A DNA stretch of 64,000 bases. It comes from Rhizobium acidisoli. GTDB lineage: Bacteria; Pseudomonadota; Alphaproteobacteria; Rhizobiales; Rhizobiaceae. The DNA is taken from the NCBI RefSeq assembly GCF_002531755.2, contig NZ_CP035001.1:1-64000 (forward strand), given 5' to 3'. A program made the position numbers and the translations under genes. The notes beneath the pieces were generated by a model, which saw only the letters and a program-made list of their open reading frames with translations, did no database searches and had not been told where the DNA came from. Below, one piece after another: positions 25,382-33,600 of the stretch (positions within the stretch are counted from its first letter, which is position 1; each line of letters begins with the position of its first letter).

Positions 25382-27166
25382 ATGGCAGATGTTGTGGAGG
25401 CCGGAATTTCATCCGGCACCGAAGGTAAGCTTGTACGCGCGCTCGACTGGAAGGGCGCATTCTGGGTGGCCGCGGGCGTGCCGCCGCTCGTTCTTTTCTC
25501 CATCGGCGGCATTGCGGGCACGACGGGCAAGCTCGCCTTCCTCGTCTGGATCATTTCGATGGTGATGGGTTTCCTGCAATCCTTCACCTACGCCGAAATC
25601 GCCGGCATGTTCGCCAACAAATCCGGCGGCGCCTCGGTCTATGGCGCCACCGCATGGCTGCGTTATTCGAAGTTCATCGCGCCGCTGTCGGTCTGGTGCA
25701 ACTGGTTTGCCTGGTCGCCCGTGCTGTCGCTCGGCTGCGCCATCGCCGCCGGTTATATCCTCAATTCGTTCTTCCCGATCCCGGCGGCGGATTCGCAGAT
25801 GGTCCTCGACTGGATCTCCGCGCATGCCGCGTCCATCACCGCCGATAGCCCCCGCGTCGCCGAATATATTGCGGCCCATGCCGGCACGACGCCTGATGAC
25901 GCCGTCAAGGTGTTGCTCAGCACCGACGGCGTCGCTGCGCTGACGCCGTGGATCCGCAGCTGGTCGCTGGTCAGCTTCAGCATTCCCTTCCTCGCCACCG
26001 CCAACGTCAATGCCACCTTCTTCATCGGCGGCATCCTGATGCTGATCATCTTCGCGATCCAGCATCGCGGCATCTCCGAGACGGCAAGCGTGCAGAAGTG
26101 GCTGGCGATCATCGTGCTGGTGCCGCTGCTGATCATCGGTCTTTACCCGATCGTCAGCGGCCATATCCTTGCCGCCAACGTCACCGGACTCGTGCCGCCG
26201 ACGGCCGCCTATTCCGGCGCCGACGGCAGCTGGAGCAACGGCGGCTGGACGCTCTTCCTCGGTGGCCTCTATATCGCCGCCTGGTCGACCTACGGCTTTG
26301 AGACCGCCGTCTGCTACACCCGCGAACTCAAGAACCCGAAGACCGACACCTTCAAGGCAATCTTTTATTCCGGCCTTGCCTGCTGCCTGTTCTTCTTCCT
26401 CGTACCTTTCGCCTTCCAGGGCGTTCTCGGCCATGCGGGCATGCTCGCCCCCGGCATCGTCGACGGCACCGGCGTTGCCGAAGCGCTCGGCGGCCTGATC
26501 GGCGCCGGCCGCGTCGTCACCCAGCTGCTCGTCGTGCTGATGATCATGGCGCTTTTCCTCGCCATCATGACGGCGATGGCCGGTTCCTCGCGCACACTCT
26601 ATCAGGGCTCGAAGGACGGTTGGCTGCCGAAATATCTCGACCACGTCAACGAAAACGGTGCCCCGACGCGGGCGATGTGGACCGATTTCGCCTTCAACCT
26701 CTTCCTTCTGGCTATCGCCTCGGATACCGGCGGTTACTTCTTCGTGCTTGCCGTCTCGAATGTCGGCTACATCATCTTCAACTTCCTGAACCTCAATTCC
26801 GGCTGGATCCATCGGATGGACTCCGGCCATATCGAACGTCCCTGGAAGGCGCCGACCTGGCTGATCGGCCTCAACACCGTGCTCGCCTTCGTCAACGCGC
26901 TGTTCCTCGGCGCCGGCGCCAAGGTCTGGGGGTACTCCAACGCACTTTGGGTCGGCTTCATCTTCGCCGCCCTGATCCTGCCGGTTTTCGCCTATCGCCA
27001 CTATGTGCGCGACGGCGGCAAGTTCCCGGCCGGCGCAATGGAGGATCTCGGCCTGGTTGGTCAGGATCTCGGCGTCAAGAAGGCCGGCATGCTGCCCTAT
27101 CTGGCACTCGCCGGCGGCCTGGCGATCGTCCTGATCGCCAATGTGATCTTCCAGCTTCCGGCTTAA
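25382..27166 (+). CDS. APC-superfamily permease, candidate methylated-amine or amino-acid importer
   Basis: A 594-aa inner-membrane protein with about 12 hydrophobic segments. The first membrane span carries the APC-type unwound helix (LVLFSIGGIAGTTGKLAFLVW), followed by SFTYAEIAGMFANKSGGASVYG. An unusual hydrophilic insert of about 60 residues (roughly 133-195) separates two early helices. The ATG at 25382 starts MADVVEAGISSG; an upstream open frame has no family similarity. It is divergent from tdm and followed by a strong terminator, so it forms its own unit. Pairing with tdm suggests uptake of TMAO, TMA or another amine, but the family also transports amino acids and ethanolamine. Confidence 0.8.
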   Translation: MADVVEAGISSGTEGKLVRALDWKGAFWVAAGVPPLVLFSIGGIAGTTGKLAFLVWIISMVMGFLQSFTYAEIAGMFANKSGGASVYGATAWLRYSKFIAPLSVWCNWFAWSPVLSLGCAIAAGYILNSFFPIPAADSQMVLDWISAHAASITADSPRVAEYIAAHAGTTPDDAVKVLLSTDGVAALTPWIRSWSLVSFSIPFLATANVNATFFIGGILMLIIFAIQHRGISETASVQKWLAIIVLVPLLIIGLYPIVSGHILAANVTGLVPPTAAYSGADGSWSNGGWTLFLGGLYIAAWSTYGFETAVCYTRELKNPKTDTFKAIFYSGLACCLFFFLVPFAFQGVLGHAGMLAPGIVDGTGVAEALGGLIGAGRVVTQLLVVLMIMALFLAIMTAMAGSSRTLYQGSKDGWLPKYLDHVNENGAPTRAMWTDFAFNLFLLAIASDTGGYFFVLAVSNVGYIIFNFLNLNSGWIHRMDSGHIERPWKAPTWLIGLNTVLAFVNALFLGAGAKVWGYSNALWVGFIFAALILPVFAYRHYVRDGGKFPAGAMEDLGLVGQDLGVKKAGMLPYLALAGGLAIVLIANVIFQLPA

Positions 27167-27183
27167 AATCGCCTCCCAAGCAG

Positions 27184-27216
27184 AAAAGCCGCCATGAAAA
27201 AACATGGCGGCTTTTT
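27184..27216 (+). terminator. Intrinsic terminator after the APC permease
   Basis: A perfect 9-bp stem (27188-27196 with 27203-27211) around six A residues, flanked by AAAA upstream and TTTTT at 27212-27216. The symmetry lets it serve the convergent aldo/keto reductase gene as well. Confidence 0.92.
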
Positions 27217-27265
27217 GCATTGGTGGCTGCAGATCCGAGACAGTCCGTTGTTTATGGAGCGAAGC

Positions 27266-28297
27266 TCAGCGGCCGCCTTCGATCTTGCGGTGGCGCTGGT
27301 TGATGCCGCCCTTGCCGTAGGGATAGTCGAAGGGCTGAGGGGCGCTGACCTCGTTGAGCTTCGCCATGTCTTCGTCGGAGAGCTTGAGCTTCATGGCGCC
27401 GAGATTGTCGGCCAGTTGCTCCGGCGTGCGGGCGCCGAGGATGACCGAGGTGATTGCCGGCTGCGCCGCCGTCCAGGTGAGCGCCACCTGCGCCATGCTG
27501 ACGCCGTGCGCCTTGGCTATTTCCTCGACAGCAGCGATGATTGCCCAGGTTCGTTCCATCGCATTACGCGGCGCATAGGATTCGCCGCCGCGATTGGGAT
27601 TTTCGCCGAGGCGGGTGGCGCCGGTCGGCATCTCGTCGCGCTTGTATTTGCCGGTCAGCCAGCCGCCGCCGAGCGGCGACCAGGGCAACAGGCCCATGCC
27701 GGCATCCTGGCAGGCCGCGACGATCTCGAGCTCGATGTCGCGCACCAGCAGGTTATATTGCGGCTGCAGCGTAACGGGACGCGTATAACCGCGCGCCTTG
27801 GCAATCTCGGAGGCCTTGGCGATATGCCAGCCGACATAATTGGAGAAGCCGTAATAACCTATCTTGCCTGATGAAACCGCATCGTCGAGGAAGCGCAGCG
27901 TTTCCTCGATCGGCGTCAGCGCGTCCCAGGCATGCATCTGGTAGAGATCGATCTGCTCGAGGCCGAGGCGGCGCAGAGAATCGTCGAGCGCCTGGCCGAG
28001 ATGGCGGCGCGAGAGGCCGATGTCGTTGGGACCGTTGCCCATCGGAAAACGGCCCTTGGTGGCGACGATCGCCTGGCGGGCTTCGGTCGGGCGCGCCTTC
28101 AGCCAGCGACCAATGATCTCTTCCGACTTGCCGGCGCTGTAGACATCGGCGGTATCGATGAAATTGCCGCCCCAGGCGAAATAATCGTTGAGCAGCTTGT
28201 GCGAGGCCGCTTCGTCGGCCTCCGCGCCGAAGGTCATGGTGCCCAGGCAATAGGCGGTGACGACGGTCCCGCTGGGACCGAGCTTGCGATAATCCAT
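27266..28297 (-). CDS. Aldo/keto reductase
   Basis: A 343-aa NADPH-dependent (alpha/beta)8 oxidoreductase. Catalytic tetrad segments are visible: Asp and Tyr in FIDTADVYSAGKSEEIIGRWL, Lys in AIVATKGRF, and His in LYQMHAWDALTPIEETL. The C-terminal coenzyme loop (VILGARTPEQLADNLGA) is also typical. ATG 28297 has an excellent GAGGAGGAAG ribosome site. Close relatives include YajO/Tas-like reductases of unknown physiological substrate. The 224-bp gap upstream (28298-28521) holds its promoter; no other feature was seen. Confidence 0.92.
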   Translation of the reverse strand: MDYRKLGPSGTVVTAYCLGTMTFGAEADEAASHKLLNDYFAWGGNFIDTADVYSAGKSEEIIGRWLKARPTEARQAIVATKGRFPMGNGPNDIGLSRRHLGQALDDSLRRLGLEQIDLYQMHAWDALTPIEETLRFLDDAVSSGKIGYYGFSNYVGWHIAKASEIAKARGYTRPVTLQPQYNLLVRDIELEIVAACQDAGMGLLPWSPLGGGWLTGKYKRDEMPTGATRLGENPNRGGESYAPRNAMERTWAIIAAVEEIAKAHGVSMAQVALTWTAAQPAITSVILGARTPEQLADNLGAMKLKLSDEDMAKLNEVSAPQPFDYPYGKGGINQRHRKIEGGR

Positions 28298-28521
28298 ATC
28301 TTCCTCCTCATGCGGACGCCCGCAGCCGACGCACAAAATCGCCGGGGTAGAAGCCGGGGCCTCCGCAATCAATGATAATATCGAGCTTGAGGCGGCCGCT
28401 TGCCGCCGGATGACGTCTGGCGCCCTGGGCTCAATCCGGCGCAGGGGCTGAAGCAGCATAACCAATCCCGCCGGTGTCACAAGTGGGAAAAAATATTCCC
28501 GCCGACAACGCGGACTGCGAC

Positions 28522-29790
28522 TTACACTTTTGCCGACAACGAGCCGGCGATCAGATCGGCGGCGGCGACGCCGGTCTCGTAGGCGCCATGCGCCGTCGAA
28601 TAACGCGCGCGCGAACAGGCTTCGCCGGCAAAGAAGATCCGCTGGTCATGCGGTGCGGCGAGGACCGCGCGGAGATCCGAGGCGCCGGGTTCGGCATAGG
28701 AATAGGAGCCGCCGATATGGGGTGCAGCGGCCCAGGCCGAGATCGCCGCAACCGACAATTCCTTGCGGATATCGGCGCCGAATTCCGCCGCCAGTTCATC
28801 GGCGGCGAAGGCGAAGGCGGAGTCTCTGCCCTCCCGCTCCAGATCATGGGCGAGGTTGCCGGCAAAATAGGCTTCGACGACGGCAGCGCCGAGTGGCCGG
28901 AGCTGATAGGTGCCGGTCGCGCCGCGACTGGTGGAACCGAGCATATGGGTATCGGCCGGCAGCGCCTCCCCATTTGCCAGCCTGAGGAAGAGCTTGTCGG
29001 CGAGCCCGAGCGGCAAACGGGATGCTGCCTCGATCTTCTCGGGCAATGGCGGGTCGAAGGCGATCTTTTCGGCGGCAAGCACATTCGTCGAAACGGTCAC
29101 CAGCACCGCACGAGCCCCGAGCCCACCCTGGTTCGTCTCAATATCGATACGGCCGGCAGGGCGGTAGTCGATGCGCGTGACCTCGACGCCAAGCCTTGCC
29201 GGGACCGGCTTGCCGTAACGCGAGATCAAGGTTCCATAGCCCTCACGCACCCGCCAGTCCGGGCCGGGGCCGGGATCATATCTGGTGTAGTCGACGACCG
29301 ACGAGCACTCCAGTTCTGCGCCGGTGATATAAGTGCCGATCGCCCGGATCTGGCCATTCCAGGCATTGCCGGGTTCGAGCATTTCGGCCAGATCAGTGTC
29401 ATCGCCTTCATGGCTCTCCAGGCGTTCGAAATAGGCGCCGATCGCCTCCTGTGCGGCATGGATCTCCGCATCGTCGCGCTGCAGCCGCCGCCCGCCGTTC
29501 CAGGGCGCCGGCGTGCGGTCGACCGTCAATCCGACCTCGTCGGCAATGCCGGTCCAGGCATTGGTCCGCGCCCCATGCAGCCAGCCGCAGCCGAGGTCGA
29601 GCGCGATGTCGGCGGCTCCCGGCAGCCCGACCGTCCAGGCTCTGCCGCCGAGACGGTCGCCGGCTTCCAGCAGCAGGATGGAAATATCCGGACGGATCGC
29701 CTGCAGGCGACGGGCAGCGGCAATGCCGGCGGCCCCGGCGCCGATGATGACGACATCCTGTTCGACACCCTTACCGTTGTCACCGGGCAT
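28522..29790 (-). CDS. FAD-dependent amine oxidase (flavin monoamine oxidase family)
   Basis: A 422-aa flavoprotein. The N-terminal dinucleotide motif VVIIGAGAAGIAAARRL is at residues 13-29, GDRLGGRAWT follows, and the C-terminal FAD segment (IFFAGEACSRARYSTAHGAYETGVAAADLIAG) is typical of monoamine or polyamine oxidases. No signal peptide is obvious. It would oxidise an amine to an aldehyde plus ammonia and H2O2; the substrate is unknown. It lies between the aldo/keto reductase (same strand) and a divergent exonuclease gene. Confidence 0.85.
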   Translation of the reverse strand: MPGDNGKGVEQDVVIIGAGAAGIAAARRLQAIRPDISILLLEAGDRLGGRAWTVGLPGAADIALDLGCGWLHGARTNAWTGIADEVGLTVDRTPAPWNGGRRLQRDDAEIHAAQEAIGAYFERLESHEGDDTDLAEMLEPGNAWNGQIRAIGTYITGAELECSSVVDYTRYDPGPGPDWRVREGYGTLISRYGKPVPARLGVEVTRIDYRPAGRIDIETNQGGLGARAVLVTVSTNVLAAEKIAFDPPLPEKIEAASRLPLGLADKLFLRLANGEALPADTHMLGSTSRGATGTYQLRPLGAAVVEAYFAGNLAHDLEREGRDSAFAFAADELAAEFGADIRKELSVAAISAWAAAPHIGGSYSYAEPGASDLRAVLAAPHDQRIFFAGEACSRARYSTAHGAYETGVAAADLIAGSLSAKV

Positions 29791-29905
29791 GGCTTTTCCT
29801 TTGGCTGCTCGCGCTCAGCTAAGCCTGCATGTCCACGAAAGGCAAGGGCTGGGGATAGCGCCGCGCGCGATGGATTAAACCGCGTTTGCGTGACATACAG
29901 GGTCG

Positions 29906-30886
29906 ATGAGCGTGCAGAGAGATTCGCAACTCGATATGTTTGCCAAGCCGTCAACGGCGACTGCCAGGGCGCGCGCTCCATCACGCCGGCCGCCATCGCA
30001 GCCGGCCGGCCATTCCGATGAAGACATGGCGCGCACGCTTGAAGAGAGCGGCAACTACCGCATCCTTCGGAAACTGACCGCCCGGCCGATTGCGACGGCC
30101 AGACGGCCGGAGTTTTCGCGGCTTGGCGTCATTCTCGATACGGAAACGACCGGTCTCAACCACCGCAGCGATGAGATCATCGAAATCGGCGCCGTCGCCT
30201 TCACATTCGACGATGACGGCGGGATCGGCGATATCGTCGGCATCTATGGCGGCCTGCAGCAGCCGTCGCGGCCGATTCCGCCCGAAATTACCCGGTTGAC
30301 CGGCATTACCGATGCGATGGTCGAAGGCCAGGTCATCGATATGAGGTCGCTGAGCGCCCTGATCGAACCGGCGGATCTGATCATCGCCCACAATGCCGGT
30401 TTCGACCGGCCGTTCTGCGAAGCCTTCTCGACGATCTTCGCCTGCAAGGCCTGGGCCTGTTCGGTGTCGGAGATCGACTGGAGCGCCCGCGGCTTTGAGG
30501 GCACCAAGCTCGGCTATCTCGTCGGCCAGGCCGGTTATTTCCATGACGGCCATCGCGCGGTGGACGACTGCCACGCACTGCTGGAAATCCTCGATCGGGT
30601 GCAGGGCGACGGCGAAAGCCCATTCGCCGAGCTCTACCGCGCCAGCCAGCGCTCGCGCATCCGCATCTTTGCCGAACACAGCCCGTTCGAGATGAAGGAC
30701 CATCTGAAGGCGAGGGGTTATCGCTGGTCGGATGGAAGCGACGGACGCCTGAAGTCCTGGTGGATCGAAGTCGGCGAAGACGATCTCGGTGACGAGCTTT
30801 CCTATCTGCGCTCGGACATCTACCGGTGGCGAGACGCGGATCCGCCGACCGTGCGGCTGACGGCCTTCGATCGCTTCAAACTCTGA
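29906..30886 (+). CDS. DnaQ-like 3'-5' exonuclease
   Basis: A 326-aa protein. After a disordered Ala/Pro/Arg-rich N-terminus (about residues 1-70), the DEDD exonuclease core has ExoI LGVILDTETTGLN (about residue 73), ExoII AHNAGFDRPFCE and ExoIII HRAVDDCHALLEIL, giving the metal-binding acidic residues and the DEDDh-type His. The C-terminal about 90 residues (RIFAEHSPFEMKDHLKARGYRWSDG, then KSWWIEV) form an additional domain seen in alphaproteobacterial homologues. The cellular role is probably DNA repair or RNA turnover and is not resolved. Confidence 0.88.
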   Translation: MSVQRDSQLDMFAKPSTATARARAPSRRPPSQPAGHSDEDMARTLEESGNYRILRKLTARPIATARRPEFSRLGVILDTETTGLNHRSDEIIEIGAVAFTFDDDGGIGDIVGIYGGLQQPSRPIPPEITRLTGITDAMVEGQVIDMRSLSALIEPADLIIAHNAGFDRPFCEAFSTIFACKAWACSVSEIDWSARGFEGTKLGYLVGQAGYFHDGHRAVDDCHALLEILDRVQGDGESPFAELYRASQRSRIRIFAEHSPFEMKDHLKARGYRWSDGSDGRLKSWWIEVGEDDLGDELSYLRSDIYRWRDADPPTVRLTAFDRFKL

Positions 30887-31072
30887 CCGCGAAGCGGTTC
30901 GGATCCCACCGGAACACCCCCAATCCGACGACCCATGCAAACGCCGCATAGGTGCAGTGATGCATTGGCGCTGCAACAATCGATCGGCTCATACTATATA
31001 CCACTCATCGAAGCGAACGAAGCGCCAAGGACTGGCAGCTAGGCTTCGAAAGCCCACGGAAAGGGGATCATC

Positions 31073-31219
31073 ATGAACGTAGCACGCTCTTTCAATAACT
31101 GGCGCAAGTACCGTCAGACGGTCGCTGAACTGGGCCGTATGTCTGCGCGCGAACTGGACGACCTCGGCATCGGCCGCGGCGATATCCGCAACGTCGCTCG
31201 CGCTGCCATCGCCCGCTAA
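31073..31219 (+). CDS. DUF1127 small protein
   Basis: 48 aa: MNVARSFNNWRKYRQTVAELG, then the signature MSARELDDLGIGRGDIRNVAR. It is Arg-rich and soluble. A GGAAAGGGGAT ribosome site precedes the ATG. Related short DUF1127 proteins in Agrobacterium and Rhodobacter influence small-RNA-mediated and phosphate/carbon responses; whether this copy does so is unknown. Intrinsic terminator at 31255-31290. The 186-bp gap before it (30887-31072) holds only its promoter region. Confidence 0.9.
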   Translation: MNVARSFNNWRKYRQTVAELGRMSARELDDLGIGRGDIRNVARAAIAR

Positions 31220-31254
31220 CGGCCTGCACAGTAAGCACTTTTAAAGACTTGGCC

Positions 31255-31290
31255 AGCGCCTGCTTTCTCCGAAGCGGGCGCTTTGCTTTT
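31255..31290 (+). terminator. Terminator after the DUF1127 gene
   Basis: An 11-bp stem with one G-T pair (31255-31265 with 31272-31282) and a 6-nt loop is followed by a T-rich tract (TTTGCTTTT, 31282-31290). It lies 35 bp after the DUF1127 stop. Confidence 0.8.
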
Positions 31291-31399
31291 GTGCTTCCGG
31301 CGTGACGGGATCATGGTGATTTGAGCTACCTGCTTTTCGCATAACGCATAGCTGCCCTGCAAAGAAATGCCTACCAACTGAGCAAGAAATAAGTATGAT

Positions 31400-31522
31400 T
31401 ATTTCTATCGAAGCGATGCACCTCCTCCCGCATCCCTTTGATATGCAGGCGCCCCATCCTCCTCCCAGGGTCGCCTGCGGGAACGACAGCACTCCTCCTC
31501 CCAGCTGTCGTTCGGTTTTTTT
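31400..31522 (+). ncRNA. Alpha-r14 / NfeR1-like trans-acting small RNA with anti-Shine-Dalgarno loops
   Basis: Three consecutive hairpins each expose CCTCCTCCC in the loop, complementary to Shine-Dalgarno sequences. Hairpin 1 stem is 31415-31419/31430-31434 with motif 31421-31429. Hairpin 2 stem is 31445-31451/31472-31478 with motif 31458-31466. Hairpin 3 is a perfect 10-bp stem 31481-31490/31504-31513 with motif 31494-31502, followed by GG and seven T (31516-31522), i.e. an intrinsic terminator. This arrangement is that of the alpha-r14 family (NfeR1 in Sinorhizobium), which represses mRNAs, many for ABC transporters, by masking the ribosome site. The 5' end near 31400 is a guess. There is no coding potential. 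Confidence 0.78.
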
Positions 31523-31524
31523 CG

Positions 31525-31561
31525 AAAAGCCTGCCGCACCTCCTCCCGCGGCAGGCTTTTT
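31525..31561 (+). terminator. Fourth CCTCCTCCC-loop hairpin with T-run, immediately after the small RNA
   Basis: A 13-bp perfect stem (31525-31537 with 31548-31560) closes a loop containing CCTCCTCCC (31539-31547) and ends in TTTTT. It could be a second terminator used on read-through, giving a longer small RNA with four anti-SD loops, or the end of a second tandem small RNA. No similar feature was seen in the remainder of the gap (31562-31824), which should contain the kduI promoter. Confidence 0.75.
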
Positions 31562-31824
31562 CGTTTTTGGCCGATCGCGCGAAATCCGCCGCGTGCAATC
31601 CGTCGCCCGGCGCTGAAGACTTTTCCCGCTTACCGCTGATTTTACTGCCGATTCCGGCGATGGCCGCCGGCTGCGGGCCAGTGCTGCAGAAACATATTGA
31701 CTTCGAATTTGTCGTACAACTATGTAACCATTCGGTTCATTGCCGAGCGAAACGGACCACCAAACGGATCCGGCCTCGCTGGAGCAACGACGCTTGACGA
31801 CAACGAAACTGAAGGAATTTTGAC

Positions 31825-32661
31825 ATGCAGATCGACGTGAGGCACGCCTCCCATCCCGAGGCCGTGCGCGAATACGACACGGAGACGCTGCGGCGTCACT
31901 TTCTGGTGGAAACCGTTTTTGCGGGCGGCGAGATCCGGCTGACTTATTCCCATTACGACCGCATGGTCATCGGCGGCGCGACGCCGCTGGCCGACGGGCT
32001 GGCGCTGACGGCGCCGACGGCGGTCGGCCAGGAAACCTTCCTTGCCGAGCGTGAGCTCGGCGCGCTCAACGTCGGTGGCGCCGGCCGCATCGTCGTCGAC
32101 GGCACCAGCTACGATCTTGCCAAGTATGATTGCCTCTATGCCGGCAAGGGCGCCAAGGACGTGCGGTTCGAAAGCGTGGATGCCGCCAATCCGGCAAAGT
32201 TCTATCTGGTCTCGACGCCGGCGCATCAAGCACACCCGACCGTGCTGCTCACCCGCGAGAAAGCCCGCCATCTGACGCCCGGCGACGCCGCAACGGCCAA
32301 CAAGCGGTCGATCTACCAGTTCATCCATCCCGAGGTCTGCCAGTCCTGCCAGCTCACCCTCGGCTTCACCATGATCGAGCCGGGCAGCGTCTGGAACACC
32401 ATGCCGGCCCATACGCATGATCGCCGCATGGAAGCCTATCTCTATTTCGATCTCGAAGCCGAACAGCGCGTCTTCCATTTCATGGGCGAACCGCAGCAGA
32501 CCCGGCATATGCTTGTCGCCAACGAACAGGCGGTCATCTCTCCGCCCTGGTCGATCCATTCGGGCGCCGGCACCAAGAATTACAGCTTCATCTGGGCGAT
32601 GGCCGGCGACAATAAGAGCTTCACCGACATGGACCACATCGCCATTGCGGATCTGAGGTGA
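31825..32661 (+). CDS. kduI: 5-dehydro-4-deoxy-D-glucuronate isomerase
   Basis: A 278-aa cupin-type Zn enzyme interconverting 5-keto-4-deoxyuronate and 2,5-diketo-3-deoxygluconate in pectin/uronate breakdown. Metal-ligand motifs are visible: MPAHTHDRRMEAYLYF (two His and Glu, about residues 192-207) and WSIHSGAGTKNYSFIWAM (His, about residue 242). It overlaps kduD by 4 bases (GTGA), indicating a kduI-kduD operon. ATG 31825 follows a weak AAGGAATTTTGAC ribosome site. Confidence 0.96.
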   Translation: MQIDVRHASHPEAVREYDTETLRRHFLVETVFAGGEIRLTYSHYDRMVIGGATPLADGLALTAPTAVGQETFLAERELGALNVGGAGRIVVDGTSYDLAKYDCLYAGKGAKDVRFESVDAANPAKFYLVSTPAHQAHPTVLLTREKARHLTPGDAATANKRSIYQFIHPEVCQSCQLTLGFTMIEPGSVWNTMPAHTHDRRMEAYLYFDLEAEQRVFHFMGEPQQTRHMLVANEQAVISPPWSIHSGAGTKNYSFIWAMAGDNKSFTDMDHIAIADLR

Positions 32662-33422
32662 GCGCCGTGGCGAACCCGTTCGACCTCACAGGCAGGACCG
32701 CCGTCGTCACCGGCGCCAATACCGGCATCGGCCAGGCCATCGCGGCGGCGCTGGCCGAGGCCGGCGCCTCGATCGTCGCCGTCGGGCGCTCCTCGATGGA
32801 GGAAACCGAAGCGCTGGTGAAGCAGGCGGGAAGCCGCTTCCACGTCGTCAAGGCCGATCTCGGCACTATCGAGCCGGTCAAGGGCATCGTCGCTGAAGCC
32901 ATCCAGACCTTCGGCGGCCTCGACATCCTCGTCAACAATGCCGGCATCATCCGCCGCGCCGATGCGCTCGACTTCACCGAAGAAGACTGGGACGCGGTGA
33001 TCGACGTCAACCTGAAGACGGCCTTCTTCCTGTCGCAGGCGGCCGGCCGCCACATGGTCGACAAGGGCAGGGGCAAGATCATCAACATCGCCTCGCTGCT
33101 CTCCTTCCAGGGTGGTATCCGCATCCCCTCCTATACCGCCTCGAAAAGCGGGCTTGCCGGTCTGACCAAGCTGCTTGCCTGCGAATGGGCCGGCAAGGGC
33201 GTCAACGTCAACGCCATCGCGCCCGGTTACTTCGTCACCAACAATACCACGGCGCTGCGCGAGGATGCCGACCGCAACGCCGCCATCCTTGCCCGCATTC
33301 CGGCCGGGCGTTGGGGAACGCCAGCCGAACTCGGAGGGGCTGCCGTGTTCCTGGCATCGTCGGCCTCCGATTACGTGCATGGAACGGTGCTGCCCGTCGA
33401 TGGCGGCTGGCTGGCGCGATGA
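32658..33422 (+). CDS. kduD: 2-dehydro-3-deoxy-D-gluconate 5-dehydrogenase
   Basis: A 254-aa SDR: TGANTGIGQAIA (about residues 17-28), NNAG, Ser in INIASLLSFQGG, and the YTASKSGLAGL Tyr/Lys pair. It reduces the 2,5-diketo product of KduI to 2-keto-3-deoxygluconate. The start is GTG 32658, overlapping the kduI stop; an internal GTG at 32667 is an alternative. A dispersed repeat (33443-33499) follows, perhaps acting as a transcript end. Confidence 0.94.
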   Translation: MSAVANPFDLTGRTAVVTGANTGIGQAIAAALAEAGASIVAVGRSSMEETEALVKQAGSRFHVVKADLGTIEPVKGIVAEAIQTFGGLDILVNNAGIIRRADALDFTEEDWDAVIDVNLKTAFFLSQAAGRHMVDKGRGKIINIASLLSFQGGIRIPSYTASKSGLAGLTKLLACEWAGKGVNVNAIAPGYFVTNNTTALREDADRNAAILARIPAGRWGTPAELGGAAVFLASSASDYVHGTVLPVDGGWLAR

Positions 33423-33442
33423 TCCGCCCCCGAACGATGACT

Positions 33443-33499
33443 GCATAATTCAAAGTACTAAGCGCTGCGCGTCTGAAGAGACGCGCGGCGCTGTCGCAT
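33443..33499 (-). repeat. Rhizobial dispersed palindromic repeat, copy C (reverse orientation)
   Basis: Read on the minus strand it runs ATGCGACAGCGCCGCGCGTC..., then AGACGCGCAGCGCTT, and ends in an ACTTTGAATTATGCAG-type tail, matching copies A and B. A 14-bp stem with one G-T pair (33461-33474 with 33479-33492) and GAAG loop forms the core. It follows kduD by 20 bp. Confidence 0.65.
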
Positions 33500-33600
33500 A
33501 GAGCTGCCGTGATCGAGGCCCTTTTGCCTTTCCTGCCGGCATGCGTTAGCAAAAGGACATGAGGCCAGCGCAGCCGCATCGAGGGCAGGATTCGACACAA

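Noticed and set aside
25409-27220. 603-aa minus-strand open frame opposite the APC permease
   Set aside because: Its acidic, low-complexity composition mirrors hydrophobic codons of the permease on the other strand; no start signal.
31411-31561. CRISPR-like array from repeated CCTCCTCCC units
   Set aside because: Units are 9 bp, unequally spaced and each sits in a different hairpin loop; no repeat-spacer regularity and no cas genes.
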